Origin: Listeria monocytogenes ATCC 19117
GTDB taxonomy: Bacteria > Bacillota > Bacilli > Lactobacillales > Listeriaceae
Length of the DNA stretch: 64,000 nt
Assembly (NCBI RefSeq): GCF_000307025.1
Contig: NC_018584.1
Coordinates: forward strand, 682,001-746,000
Direction of reading: 5' to 3'
Position numbers and translations under genes: made by a program. Position 1 is the stretch's first letter. Every line of letters begins with the position of its first letter. Under the pieces are notes generated by a model. The model worked only from the letters and a program-made list of their open reading frames with translations. It was not told the DNA's origin and did not search any database. Positions 48,469-55,896 of this stretch are shown here, one piece after another.

Positions 48469-48728
48469 TTATTGCAGATTCAAAGATTTTTGAACAAATG
48501 GAAAACGAATTAGCGAAAGCAAAAGCAGCAACCACAAAAGCGAGTCAAGATAAGCATTTGCATGGTTTGATGCTGCTTGTTCAGCTTGCAAAAACAGGCG
48601 ATGAGACAACTGCGGCTGTAGAACCGATTGCTATTCAGTCAGCAGAACCGGCGCAAATTGCAAGTATGGACGGGAAGAAAATAGAGTTAGAAGACGGCGC
48701 GAACGGAGACTCGTTGCTTGATTTTTAG
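48465..48728 (+). CDS. DUF5327 protein (YwdI-like, 87 aa)
   Basis: This small acidic protein has a helical start ([39 protein letters not shown]) and a disordered acidic tail ([12 protein letters not shown]). The pattern and its place between the acetyltransferase and the DUF423 gene match Bacillus ywdI. Function unknown. Translation is coupled to both neighbours. Confidence 0.75.
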   Translation: MIIADSKIFEQMENELAKAKAATTKASQDKHLHGLMLLVQLAKTGDETTAAVEPIAIQSAEPAQIASMDGKKIELEDGANGDSLLDF

Positions 48729-48737
48729 GGGGTAACT

Positions 48738-49115
48738 ATGAAAAAAACAATTATTACGGGAGCCACTTTTGCAGGGCTGGCAGTTTTACTAGGGGCTTTT
48801 GGGGCACATGCTTTAAAAGACGTACTTGGAAGTTATGCGAGTACTTGGGAAACCGGCGTTCAGTACCAAATGTTTCACGCAGGAGGCATTTTAGTTGTAG
48901 GGCTATTGATGGAAAAACAAGCTAGTCGGCTTTACACATGGGCAGCGATTTTATTTTCGGTCGGAATTGTCTTTTTCTCGGGTAGTTTGTATGTGTTAAG
49001 TATTTCTAAAGTATCCATTTTAGGTGCGATTACGCCTATCGGTGGTGTTTGCTTTGTCGTTGGTTGGTTCTTGCTAATTTTAGGAGTATCAAGAAGAACG
49101 ATGAGTAGATATTAA
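48738..49115 (+). CDS. DUF423 small membrane protein (YwdK-like)
   Basis: The 125-residue protein has four membrane segments and the DUF423 hallmarks ALGAFGAHALKDVLG and ETGVQYQMFHAGGIL. Later motifs are FSGSLYVLSIS and TPIGGVCFVVGWFLLI. The family is widespread and uncharacterised. Last gene of the acetyltransferase operon; terminator follows. Confidence 0.9.
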   Translation: MKKTIITGATFAGLAVLLGAFGAHALKDVLGSYASTWETGVQYQMFHAGGILVVGLLMEKQASRLYTWAAILFSVGIVFFSGSLYVLSISKVSILGAITPIGGVCFVVGWFLLILGVSRRTMSRY

Positions 49116-49123
49116 ATCAAAAT

Positions 49124-49171
49124 AATCGTCTTTTCGCGTTCATTTCAGTGAAAAGACGATTGTTTTTTCTT
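49124..49171 (+). terminator. Intrinsic terminator
   Basis: AATCGTCTTTTC pairs with GAAAAGACGATT around a 14-base loop, followed by GTTTTTT. Confidence 0.9.
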
Positions 49172-49228
49172 ATTGGCAAATAAGTGCTAAAATAAAGGAA
49201 TCATAATTTATAAGGAGACAGCAATTAC

Positions 49229-50164
49229 ATGACTTATGCACTTGAAATAAAAGGGTTAAGAAAAATTTATTCCACTGGGGTCGAAGCGTTACGCGGTGTG
49301 GATTTAACGGTAGAAGAAGGAGATTTTTATGCACTGCTTGGTCCTAATGGTGCCGGGAAATCAACGACGATTGGTATTATTACTTCACTAGTCAATAAAA
49401 CATCTGGTCAAGTAAGCGTATTTGGCTATGATCTCGATACAGATATTGTCCGGGCAAAACAGCAAATCGGACTAGTTCCGCAAGAGTTTAACTTTAATCC
49501 GTTCGAAACGGTTCAGCAAATCGTTGTTAACCAAGCTGGCTATTACGGTGTTTCTCGTAAGGAAGCTATCAAACGTAGCGAAAAATATTTAAAACAATCG
49601 AATTTGTGGGAGAAGCGGAATGAACGTGCGCGGATGCTCTCGGGCGGGATGAAACGCCGCTTGATGATTGCGCGTGCTCTCATGCATGAACCGAAGCTGC
49701 TTATTTTAGATGAACCGACTGCTGGGGTCGACATTGAACTTAGACGTGAGATGTGGACGTTTTTAAGAGAGTTAAACGAAAGTGGTACGACGATTATTTT
49801 GACGACGCATTATTTAGAAGAAGCAGAGATGCTTTGTCGTAATATCGGTATTATTCAATCTGGGGAGTTAATTGAGAATACCAGCATGAAATCACTACTT
49901 TCTAAATTGCAATTTGAAACGTTTATTTTTGATTTAGAACCGTATGAAGAAGCTTTCGAAATTACGGGTTATAATCATGTGTTTGAAGATAAGCAAACTT
50001 TGTCTGTGGAAGTGGAACGTAATCAGGGAGTTAACCATATCTTTGAGCAATTAAGCGAACACGGTATTAAAGTGCTTTCGATGCGTAATAAATCGAATCG
50101 CCTGGAAGAACTATTCTTGAAAATTACAGAAGAAAAACATCAAGTGGGGGAGAAACATGTTTAA
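49229..50164 (+). CDS. ABC transporter ATP-binding protein (ABC-2/DrrA-like)
   Basis: The 311-residue protein has Walker A GPNGAGKST, Q-loop VPQEFNFNP, signature LSGGMKRR, Walker B LLILDEPTAGVD and the switch His in TTHYLEEAE. A C-terminal extension of about 80 residues is typical of DrrA/CcmA-like exporters. It works with the permease encoded next, which overlaps it by 8 bases. Substrate unknown; drug or polymer export is typical. Confidence 0.94.
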   Translation: MTYALEIKGLRKIYSTGVEALRGVDLTVEEGDFYALLGPNGAGKSTTIGIITSLVNKTSGQVSVFGYDLDTDIVRAKQQIGLVPQEFNFNPFETVQQIVVNQAGYYGVSRKEAIKRSEKYLKQSNLWEKRNERARMLSGGMKRRLMIARALMHEPKLLILDEPTAGVDIELRREMWTFLRELNESGTTIILTTHYLEEAEMLCRNIGIIQSGELIENTSMKSLLSKLQFETFIFDLEPYEEAFEITGYNHVFEDKQTLSVEVERNQGVNHIFEQLSEHGIKVLSMRNKSNRLEELFLKITEEKHQVGEKHV

Positions 50165-50927
50165 TCTATATTATACAGCTTTAAAAAGTCTAGCTGCGAA
50201 AGAAACGAATCGCTATATGCGAATTTGGGTACAAACACTCGTGCCGCCAGTTATCACGACTTCGCTTTACTTTATTATTTTCGGGAAAATGATTGGTAGC
50301 CGCATTGGGGAAATGAATGGCTTTTCTTATATGGAGTACATTGTGCCGGGGCTGATTATGATGTCCGTCATTACTAGTTCTTACGCCAATGTATCGTCTT
50401 CCTTTTTCTCGCAAAAGTTTCAGAAAAACATTGAAGAAATTCTTGTTGCGCCGGTGCCAACGCATATTATTATTTGGGGCTTTTTGATTGGTGGGATTGG
50501 TAGAAGTGTTTTAGTTGGAGCACTTGTCACGCTTATTTCGATGGTGTTTGTGCCGATTCACATTCATTCGTGGACGATTGGTATTATTACCTTCTTAATG
50601 ACGGCGATTTTATTTTCACTCGCGGGACTTATTAACGGGATTTTCGCTAGATCATTTGACGATGTATCCATTGTCCCAACTTTTGTCTTACAACCGTTAA
50701 CGTATCTAGGCGGCGTATTCTACGCGATTTCGATGTTACCGCCAATCTGGCAAGCGATTTCTAAAGTGAACCCGATTGTCTATATGATTTCCGGATTCCG
50801 CTACGGTTTCCTAGGTGTTACAGATGTACCAGTAGCAATTTCTCTATCCATTCTTGTTGTATTTAGTGCCGTTCTTTACTCGATTTGTTGGTATTTAATT
50901 AGTAAAGGGCGAGGACTTCGAAGTTAA
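50157..50927 (+). CDS. ABC-2 type permease
   Basis: The 256-residue protein has six membrane helices, with the ABC-2 signature region PLTYLGGVFYAISMLPPIWQAISKVNPIVYMISGFRYGFLG near the end. It pairs with the ATPase at 49229 to form an exporter. Start overlaps the ATPase gene. Confidence 0.93.
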   Translation: MFNLYYTALKSLAAKETNRYMRIWVQTLVPPVITTSLYFIIFGKMIGSRIGEMNGFSYMEYIVPGLIMMSVITSSYANVSSSFFSQKFQKNIEEILVAPVPTHIIIWGFLIGGIGRSVLVGALVTLISMVFVPIHIHSWTIGIITFLMTAILFSLAGLINGIFARSFDDVSIVPTFVLQPLTYLGGVFYAISMLPPIWQAISKVNPIVYMISGFRYGFLGVTDVPVAISLSILVVFSAVLYSICWYLISKGRGLRS

Positions 50928-50939
50928 TAGCGATTTTTT

Positions 50940-50971
50940 CAAAAAGAGAGCGGATTTCCGTTCTCTTTTTT
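50940..50971 (+). terminator. Intrinsic terminator
   Basis: AAAAAGAGAGCGG pairs with CCGTTCTCTTTTT (one mismatch), loop ATTT, T-run. Confidence 0.9.
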
Positions 50972-51010
50972 TCATGTTTACTACAATTCTTTTTCAATTT
51001 GATGTTAAAC

Positions 51011-51035
51011 GTTTTAGCGTAAAACTGGAGGGAAG
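51011..51035 (+). promoter_or_regulatory. SigB promoter of the short-chain dehydrogenase operon
   Basis: GTTT (51011-51014), a 15-base spacer, GGGAAG (51030-51035). It fits the SigB pattern, and this dehydrogenase locus is, as I recall, a known SigB-dependent stress locus in L. monocytogenes. Confidence 0.7.
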
Positions 51036-51060
51036 ACATTAAGTAATGGGGGTAGTGAAA

Positions 51061-51177
51061 ATGGGAAATAAAAAAGTGAAGCGAAAACTTGGCGCTAATA
51101 TTTGGTGGATACTTATATTGGCCATTTTAATAATTTTCGTAGCCTACTTAGTCATGGGTTACGTTGCAAAAATATAG
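51061..51177 (+). CDS. 38-residue membrane peptide
   Basis: ATG 51061 follows GGGGG at 8 bases; a GTG two codons earlier is also possible. The peptide begins MGNKKVKRKLGAN. Then one hydrophobic helix (WWILILAILIIFVAYLVMG) ends YVAKI. It stops 9 bases before the dehydrogenase gene and lies after the SigB promoter, so it is the first gene of that stress operon. Function unknown; it is easily missed because of its size. Confidence 0.7.
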   Translation: MGNKKVKRKLGANIWWILILAILIIFVAYLVMGYVAKI

Positions 51178-51186
51178 GAGGTTTTT

Positions 51187-52071
51187 ATGATGAATAAAGA
51201 AAATCCATTAAACAAATACCATACAGGAAAATTTGAAAAGCAACGCCAGGATTATCCTGGTTTGCAAAGTAAAATGACGCCTGTTCCAGATACGGGCGAA
51301 TCAAGTTATCAAGGCGCGAATAAATTAACCGGGAAAAAAGCCTTTGTAACAGGAGGCGACTCGGGAATAGGTCGAGCTGCGGTAATTGCCTATGCTAGAG
51401 AAGGTGCTGATGTCGCGATAAATTATCATCCGGATGAAGAAGTAGATGCACAGGAAGTTAAAGCGATTGTTGAGGAAGCTGGACAGAAATGTGTCTTATT
51501 ACCGGGTGATTTAAGAAAAGAAGGTTTAGCGAAAGATTTAGTAAAAAAAGCATATAACGAGTTAGGTGGACTAGATATTCTAGTGCTAAACGCTGGACTA
51601 CAGCAATATCAATTAGATATTCAAAAACTTCCAGCTGAACAATTACGTGACACATTTGAAGTGAACGTCTTCTCCGTTGTGTTCGCAATTCAAGAAGCAC
51701 TTAATTACTTAAAAGCAGGGGCAAGTATCATTTTAACGTCCTCCATTCAAGGCGTTAAACCAAGCGCTCACCTTGTTGACTATGCAATGACAAAAAGTAG
51801 TTTAATTTCGCTTACTAAAAGTTTAGCGGCACAACTAGGGGGAAAAGGTATTCGAATTAATGCGGTTGCACCAGGACCAATTTGGACGGCGCTGCAAATT
51901 TCTGGGGGACAACCACAAGATAGTATTCCTGCATTTGGTCAAGATCAGCCACTTGGACGAGCAGGGCAACCCGCAGAACTTGCGAGCGCTTATGTGCTAC
52001 TAGCATCAGATGAAGCAAGTTATACAACGGGCCAAGTATACGGAATTACCGGCGGAGCTCCTATTAATTAA
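51187..52071 (+). CDS. Short-chain dehydrogenase/reductase, general stress type
   Basis: The 294-residue protein has an N-terminal extension (DYPGLQSKMTPVPDTGESSYQG) typical of the general stress SDR group (YhdF/YdaD-like). It then has the NAD(P) motif TGGDSGIGRAAVI, NAG in LNAGLQQYQ, catalytic Ser in LTSSIQG, and YxxxK in DYAMTKSS. TAGGAGG precedes the ATG-ATG start. Physiological substrate unknown. It is expressed from the SigB promoter and followed by a small stress protein gene. Confidence 0.93.
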   Translation: MMNKENPLNKYHTGKFEKQRQDYPGLQSKMTPVPDTGESSYQGANKLTGKKAFVTGGDSGIGRAAVIAYAREGADVAINYHPDEEVDAQEVKAIVEEAGQKCVLLPGDLRKEGLAKDLVKKAYNELGGLDILVLNAGLQQYQLDIQKLPAEQLRDTFEVNVFSVVFAIQEALNYLKAGASIILTSSIQGVKPSAHLVDYAMTKSSLISLTKSLAAQLGGKGIRINAVAPGPIWTALQISGGQPQDSIPAFGQDQPLGRAGQPAELASAYVLLASDEASYTTGQVYGITGGAPIN

Positions 52072-52088
52072 AAGCGAGGTGAAAGTTC

Positions 52089-52265
52089 GTGCCGTGGACA
52101 AAAAATGATTATCCGGATTCGTGGAAAAATCTAAGAAAGACCGAACGCGAAAAAGCTATTGAAATCGGCAATGCCCTATTAAAAGATGGCTACTCAGAAA
52201 GCCGCGCTATCCCAATTGCCACTTCGAAAGCAGAAGAATGGTATAAAAATCATAAGGAATCGTAA
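52089..52265 (+). CDS. Small stress-type protein (58 aa, YdaT-like)
   Basis: The GTG start at 52089 follows GAGGTGA. The 58-residue protein starts MPWTKNDYPDSWKNLRK and has a helical, charged pattern with ALLKDGYSESRAIPIATSKAEEW. The MPW-x-x-NDYP-x-S-x-K start is typical of small general stress proteins in Firmicutes. It is cotranscribed with the dehydrogenase. Confidence 0.8.
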   Translation: MPWTKNDYPDSWKNLRKTEREKAIEIGNALLKDGYSESRAIPIATSKAEEWYKNHKES

Positions 52266-52280
52266 TGTTTAGATGAAAAA

Positions 52281-52331
52281 ATACTTGGAACGCTAGGCTT
52301 TAAGTCTATTGTTTCAAGTGTTTTAATTTTG
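52281..52331 (+). terminator. Probable intrinsic terminator of the stress operon
   Basis: ACTTGGAAC pairs with GTTTCAAGT (one mismatch) with an inner TAG/CTA pairing, followed by GTTTTAATTTT. Confidence 0.6.
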
Positions 52332-52389
52332 ATAAAAAAAGTGTACTATTTAAATTAAGAGAGATGATGACAACTAGGAGGAACTTTTT

Positions 52390-52998
52390 ATGAATAAAAG
52401 AAGATGGATTTTCAGCACTGTGGTTGCAGCTTTCCTATTGATTATTGGAGGATTTTTAGTTTATCAACAGATGACACCAAAACCATTCACCGAAGTAGTG
52501 GCAGAAGCTAAAATCGACGGTTATGAGAGTGGGGATGAATTAGAAAACGCTAGTACTGTCATCGTAACAGGTCAACTAGAAAAACGCGGAGATTCAATAA
52601 TAGAGCGAGCTTCAGATGATGCTGTGATAGGTGTATATAGAATGTCTACTTTTAAAATAGCCCAAGTTTTAAAAAACGAAACGGATGACAACTTAGCAAA
52701 AGAAATGACAATATCTGTTTATGAAAATGAAGGTTACGATGCCAAAGCGAATACGACATACCATATCGCTGGCTATACAAAAATGGAAAAAGAAGAAAAA
52801 TATCTGTTGTTGTTGCAAAAAGATTCAGAAGATGACTATTATGTCCCGACAGCGGTTATTTTCGGAAAAATAAACCTCAATCCGAATAAACGAAATGAAT
52901 TATTTCCTAAAAATAGCGACACAGAATCAGCAATCAATAAAGTACAAGCCGAAGTTTTAAAAAATCTTGAAAATGAAATTGAGCGAGAGAATAAATAA
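52390..52998 (+). CDS. Membrane-anchored extracytoplasmic protein of unknown function
   Basis: The 202-residue protein has a basic N-terminus (MNKRRW), one hydrophobic helix (IFSTVVAAFLLIIGGFLVY) and a soluble mainly beta domain. It has no lipobox Cys, so the helix is a signal anchor. Motifs include ASTVIVTGQLEKRGDSIIER, KIAQVLKNETD and TYHIAGYTKMEKEEKYLLLLQKD, which recall the surface-exposed OB-like protein family in Listeria/Bacillus. TAGGAGG precedes the ATG. Function unknown. Confidence 0.7.
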   Translation: MNKRRWIFSTVVAAFLLIIGGFLVYQQMTPKPFTEVVAEAKIDGYESGDELENASTVIVTGQLEKRGDSIIERASDDAVIGVYRMSTFKIAQVLKNETDDNLAKEMTISVYENEGYDAKANTTYHIAGYTKMEKEEKYLLLLQKDSEDDYYVPTAVIFGKINLNPNKRNELFPKNSDTESAINKVQAEVLKNLENEIERENK

Positions 52999-53054
52999 TT
53001 GTACTCTGTTGCATTTTAGTTAAATTCGTCATCTAATTTTAATACAAAAAAAGG

Positions 53055-53078
53055 GTTTGGATTGGGGGAGACGGGTAT
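53055..53078 (+). promoter_or_regulatory. Perfect SigB promoter
   Basis: GTTT (53055-53058), 14-base spacer, GGGTAT (53073-53078). The predicted start is near 53085. No protein gene lies directly downstream. Confidence 0.85.
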
Positions 53079-53220
53079 TATATAACCATAAGCAATGACA
53101 ATGCCATTACTTTTTCTCCCTTTTTTGTAGTGGGTTGTCTTTACTTACCTTAAACTCCCTTTTATACTTTTAGCGGTTGTTAGCAGCCACTAAGAGTATT
53201 TTTTTGTAAAAAACACTAAA

Positions 53221-53287
53221 TAAATGAAAACTCCTCGAACAAGGGAAAGTTCGAGGAGTTCGGCATTTACCAATATTTATAAATGCC
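53221..53287 (+). other. Overlapping alternative hairpins
   Basis: AACTCCTCGAAC (53229-53240) pairs perfectly with GTTCGAGGAGTT (53249-53260), extended outward by TAAATG/CATTTA (53221-53226 with 53264-53269). The right arm GGCATTTA (53262-53269) can instead pair with TAAATGCC (53280-53287). The two outer pairings exclude each other. Confidence 0.75.
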
Positions 53288-53521
53288 ACTGGGGATTTTC
53301 TAAGTGAACAAAGATATGGATGTTTGGGAGAGCATCCACTTGGAGAATTTACCATAGATAGATAGCGACAAGTTGTAATGTAGTATAAATCATACAATTC
53401 TTGTAGTGCATCATATATAGCACTGAATTATTAAATTCCTGATAAACTAAGAAAAGACTGGAATAAAAGTACCTCATCAAGTATATTTAATTTACGCGGG
53501 ATTTAAAGAGGTGATAGAAGG

Positions 53522-53623
53522 TTGAGCAATTTTAACATCATGGGATCTTTAATGCTTATAGCTGTTTTAGTTTTAGCAGTGTATGTTATTACCAAAGTGA
53601 TTACCAAATTAAAAAATAAGTAG
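53522..53623 (+). CDS. 33-residue membrane peptide
   Basis: The TTG start follows AGAGGTGAT. The peptide starts MSNFNIMGS, has one helix (LMLIAVLVLAVYVIT) and a basic tail (KVITKLKNK), ending at TAG 53621-53623. A hydrophobic helix with a basic end resembles small membrane peptides, including type I toxin-like peptides. A terminator follows 8 bases later. The strong ribosome site and exact fit to the terminator support it as real. Confidence 0.6.
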   Translation: MSNFNIMGSLMLIAVLVLAVYVITKVITKLKNK

Positions 53624-53630
53624 AGTTTAA

Positions 53631-53668
53631 CTAAAATACCTCAATAACATTTTGGGGTATTTTATATT
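53631..53668 (+). terminator. Intrinsic terminator
   Basis: AAAATACC pairs with GGTATTTT across a loop, followed by ATATTTT. Confidence 0.75.
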
Positions 53669-53705
53669 TTAGTGATTATTTCTCGCAATCATCAATGGGT
53701 GGATT

Positions 53706-53733
53706 TTGTGTAAAGTTTTATTGCTGATATGTA
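53706..53733 (+). promoter_or_regulatory. Possible promoter of an orphan small RNA
   Basis: TTGTGT (53706-53711), 16-base spacer, TATGTA (53728-53733). It lies between two terminators with no gene between. Confidence 0.35.
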
Positions 53734-53739
53734 TTAAAA

Positions 53740-53822
53740 ATCTATAGTTTGGAGGTCTAATAGGTTTAAAGGCCTGTGAAAATAGACACATTTTCAATTA
53801 AAAATAGAAATGTGTCTATTTT
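53740..53822 (+). ncRNA. Candidate orphan small RNA
   Basis: A promoter-like pair at 53706-53733 is followed about 45 bases later by a strong terminator (53779-53822) and no ORF of note. The RNA would carry an exposed GGAGG (53751-53755), i.e. an anti-Shine-Dalgarno-like or SD mimic. Only sequence logic supports it. Confidence 0.35.
53779..53822. terminator. Bidirectional intrinsic terminator
   Basis: AAAATAGACACATTT pairs perfectly with AAATGTGTCTATTTT (15 bp) around a 14-base loop, with T and A runs at the ends. Confidence 0.88.
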
Positions 53823-53909
53823 ATGAATCTTTATTGTAAGAGCTTGTGTAATGGGATGGCTACATATATCCTTATAGATACGGTGAAATTTATTTACATA
53901 GGAGGAAAT

Positions 53910-54338
53910 ATGGGATTTTTAGAAGCTTACAAATCATTTTGGAGAAATTACGTTAACTTTAGTGGCAGAGCCCCGAGATCGGCGTATTGGTATGTAGTAC
54001 TTTGGAATGTTATTATTTTTGTAATACTTTATGCTTTAGCTTTTATTTTTGGTATTTCAGCTATTATGGAAGCAGCTATGGGTGGTACGGGAATGGCTGG
54101 CGGTGGCGGTGCAATCGTTCTGGTAATCATTTTATGGCTATACTTGCTAGCGGCTTTACTTCCAACAATCAGCTTAATGGTTCGACGCTTACATGATTCT
54201 GGCAAAAGTGGATTTTTCGTCCTTTTAAGCCTTATTCCATTTGCTGGCGGAATTATTATGTTAATTTTTATGTGTCTTGAAAGTGATGGACCAAACCAAT
54301 ATGGTGATGGGGATATAGATAGTAAATTTGATTTTTAA
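53910..54338 (+). CDS. DUF805 membrane protein (YhaH-like)
   Basis: ATG 53910 follows GGAGGAAAT. An upstream extension to 53823 lies in the terminator hairpin. The 142-residue protein has the DUF805 pattern: AYKSFWRNYVNFSGRAPRSAYWYVVLWN, three membrane helices, then SLMVRRLHDSGKSGFFVLLSLIPFAGGIIMLIFMC. The first helix is preceded by the R-x-x-Y-W signature. Role unknown. It is followed by a bidirectional terminator shared with the mogR transcript. Confidence 0.88.
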   Translation: MGFLEAYKSFWRNYVNFSGRAPRSAYWYVVLWNVIIFVILYALAFIFGISAIMEAAMGGTGMAGGGGAIVLVIILWLYLLAALLPTISLMVRRLHDSGKSGFFVLLSLIPFAGGIIMLIFMCLESDGPNQYGDGDIDSKFDF

Positions 54339-54341
54339 ATA

Positions 54342-54377
54342 GAAAACGAGCTAGGAGATAATCCTAGCTCGTTTTTT
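54342..54377. terminator. Bidirectional intrinsic terminator
   Basis: AAACGAGCTAGGA pairs with TCCTAGCTCGTTT around 5 bases, T-run. Ends the DUF805 gene (+) and the mogR operon (-). Confidence 0.92.
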
Positions 54378-54586
54378 TAATGGATTCCTTCGCTTACAAG
54401 GAACCAATTCACTTGGTTGGTATTAATAAAATACGTTAAGTCGTATTTCGTTAACTCGATACATTTTTCGTTAAAAAGGTTTTTCAAGTCTGCTTTTGAT
54501 AATTCGTGGATGCTGATGTTGTTGATTTTTGCGTCGTCGTCAAGGCGAATAGATTCCCCATTTACGGTATAAATTTCGATATACAT
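54377..54586 (-). CDS. Small hypothetical protein downstream of mogR (69 aa)
   Basis: GGGGTG precedes the ATG. The protein is a mixed alpha/beta acidic protein (YIEIYTVNGESIRLDDDAKI, ISIHELSKADLKNLFNEKCIEL). It lies 18 bases after the mogR stop and ends at the shared terminator, so it is cotranscribed with mogR. Function unknown; a link to motility control is only positional. Confidence 0.75.
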   Translation of the reverse strand: MYIEIYTVNGESIRLDDDAKINNISIHELSKADLKNLFNEKCIELTKYDLTYFINTNQVNWFLVSEGIH

Positions 54587-54604
54587 CGTGCCACCCCTTC
54601 TAAA

Positions 54605-55525
54605 TTACATTTGTTTATAATTTTCTTTGAATACACCAAGTTGATTCAGTGTTACAACGAGTTGCTGGCTGAAAAGTGGCAGTGCTTGGATTTGGTCTAA
54701 ATCACTGGCATAAGCGAAATCAGCTACTTGTAACACAAGTGTATGGAACGAATCTGTCATGGTTTCGTTTTGTTGTTTTAAATAGGAATTTTCCTGTTCC
54801 AATTCTTGGTATTTTGTTTGTAAGTCTTGGTATTTTTTGTCGAGTTCTTCTTTTTGAACAGCAAGGGAAGAGAGTGAGTAAATGCTTTTTAGTAAGTCAT
54901 ATACGTTGTTTTCTTCACCTTGGTTTTCGCTTAAAAGTTGAACATTGCTTTTAACGCCGGAAAGTAAATCAACCAAGTTTTTTTCGCGTGATTTGTCGTA
55001 GCTGATTTGTTCTTTGATGGACGTTGGTGCTTTGAATTCAGCTGGCACAACTTTGCCGAAAATATTGGTTTTTTCTTTTTTTGTATTTTTTTGTGTTTTT
55101 CTTTTTCTCCCAGGCTTGTTTTTCGGAATATCTTCTACTTGGATAAGCTCTTTTTTTAGTTTGTAGTAAGTATTTTGTAGTTGGCTTGGAGTCTTTGGAA
55201 AAATCCGCAAATCATTTAGGCTGAGCATTTCAGAAATATCAAGAACCTTCATATCTTCTAAAATAGCAATTTGGTAACATGCGGAAAGTAGTTCTAATTC
55301 GATTTTTAACCAACTAATATTGGAATGCATATATTTTTCGATTCCACCGTGTTCTTCAACGGCTTGATAAAATTCAGTGAGTAAATGGTAGATTTCTTCG
55401 GCAATTTTTTCGTCAATGCCAGCTTCTGAAGCCATTTTTTTAATTTCAGTTGTAGATGAATTCCCCGGATTATCTACTTGTTTTTTGATTTCTTGAAGTA
55501 ATTTTCTTATTTCTGATTTAGGCAT
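54605..55525 (-). CDS. mogR: Motility gene repressor MogR
   Basis: The 306-residue protein has the N-terminal all-helical DNA-binding domain (about 1-140, PKSEIRKLLQEIKKQVD, MASEAGIDEKIAEEIYHLLTE, ISEMLSLNDLRIFPKTP), a basic linker (KNKPGRKRKTQKNTKKEKT) and a C-terminal coiled coil (DKKYQDLQTKYQELEQENSYLKQQ). MogR represses flagellar genes at 37 C by binding TTTT-N5-AAAA sites in the minor groove; two such sites lie upstream of the divergent flagellar operon. Expression comes from a proximal promoter and a distal SigB promoter inside fliQ. GAGAGG precedes the ATG. GmaR, its antirepressor, is not in the window. Confidence 0.95.
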   Translation of the reverse strand: MPKSEIRKLLQEIKKQVDNPGNSSTTEIKKMASEAGIDEKIAEEIYHLLTEFYQAVEEHGGIEKYMHSNISWLKIELELLSACYQIAILEDMKVLDISEMLSLNDLRIFPKTPSQLQNTYYKLKKELIQVEDIPKNKPGRKRKTQKNTKKEKTNIFGKVVPAEFKAPTSIKEQISYDKSREKNLVDLLSGVKSNVQLLSENQGEENNVYDLLKSIYSLSSLAVQKEELDKKYQDLQTKYQELEQENSYLKQQNETMTDSFHTLVLQVADFAYASDLDQIQALPLFSQQLVVTLNQLGVFKENYKQM

Positions 55526-55729
55526 ACAATCACATACCTCTCTATCCTATAGTATTATTGATTTTCTGTTTATTTTTATAATAACAATATATGTTAGTTG
55601 TGTAAAGGGAACGCGAGTAGGTCAAAAGGATTGGGTATGAAGAACCTTTTTTTGAGTTAAATAGAAAAATATAAATCGAATAATGAGAAGTTTTCCTTTG
55701 ATACAGCTGTTACACTGGCTGTTTTTTTA

Positions 55730-55742
55730 TTTTTACACAAAA
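55730..55742. promoter_or_regulatory. MogR-binding site 1
   Basis: TTTT-TACAC-AAAA, an exact fit to TTTT-N5-AAAA. Confidence 0.8.
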
Positions 55743-55747
55743 TTTCA

Positions 55748-55760
55748 TTTTTTAAAAAAA
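55748..55760. promoter_or_regulatory. MogR-binding site 2
   Basis: TTTT-TTAAA-AAAA, an exact fit to TTTT-N5-AAAA, on the same helix face region as site 1. Confidence 0.8.
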
Positions 55761-55896
55761 GTATAGATTTTTTCAGGATTTGGTGTAAAATTTTATATTG
55801 CAGTTACAAAAAACACTTTATTGATATATATTTTGAAAAAATGATTTATTTTTGTAATCTGATGAAGGGAGTGAAAGGTGAATTTACCTTACTTGA

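Larger units (their letters stand above)
53085..53668 (+). ncRNA. SigB-controlled structured RNA, probably Rli33
   Basis: Downstream of the perfect SigB promoter lie several hairpins and no sizeable gene until 53522. One possible 3' end is a stem at 53169-53196 (one mismatch) with a T-run. Another is the terminator at 53631-53668, which would put the 33-codon ORF at 53522 in the transcript. In L. monocytogenes the sRNA Rli33, as I recall, is SigB-linked and lies in this intergenic interval. The extent given here is inferred, not observed. Confidence 0.55.
55526..55896. promoter_or_regulatory. Divergent mogR/flagellar control region with MogR boxes
   Basis: This non-coding region of 371 bases holds two TTTT-N5-AAAA MogR sites (55730-55742 and 55748-55760) only 5 bases apart, an A/T-rich promoter area for the flagellar operon (a possible TTGCAG at 55799 with TGATAT or TATATA near 55823), and a proximal mogR promoter. 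Just before the first flagellar gene a small hairpin (AAGGTG/TACCTT, 55875-55890) contains part of the ribosome site. Confidence 0.75.

Noticed and set aside
55633-55638. GGGTAT in the mogR/flagellar intergenic region as a SigB -10
   Set aside because: No GTTT at the required 13-15 base distance.
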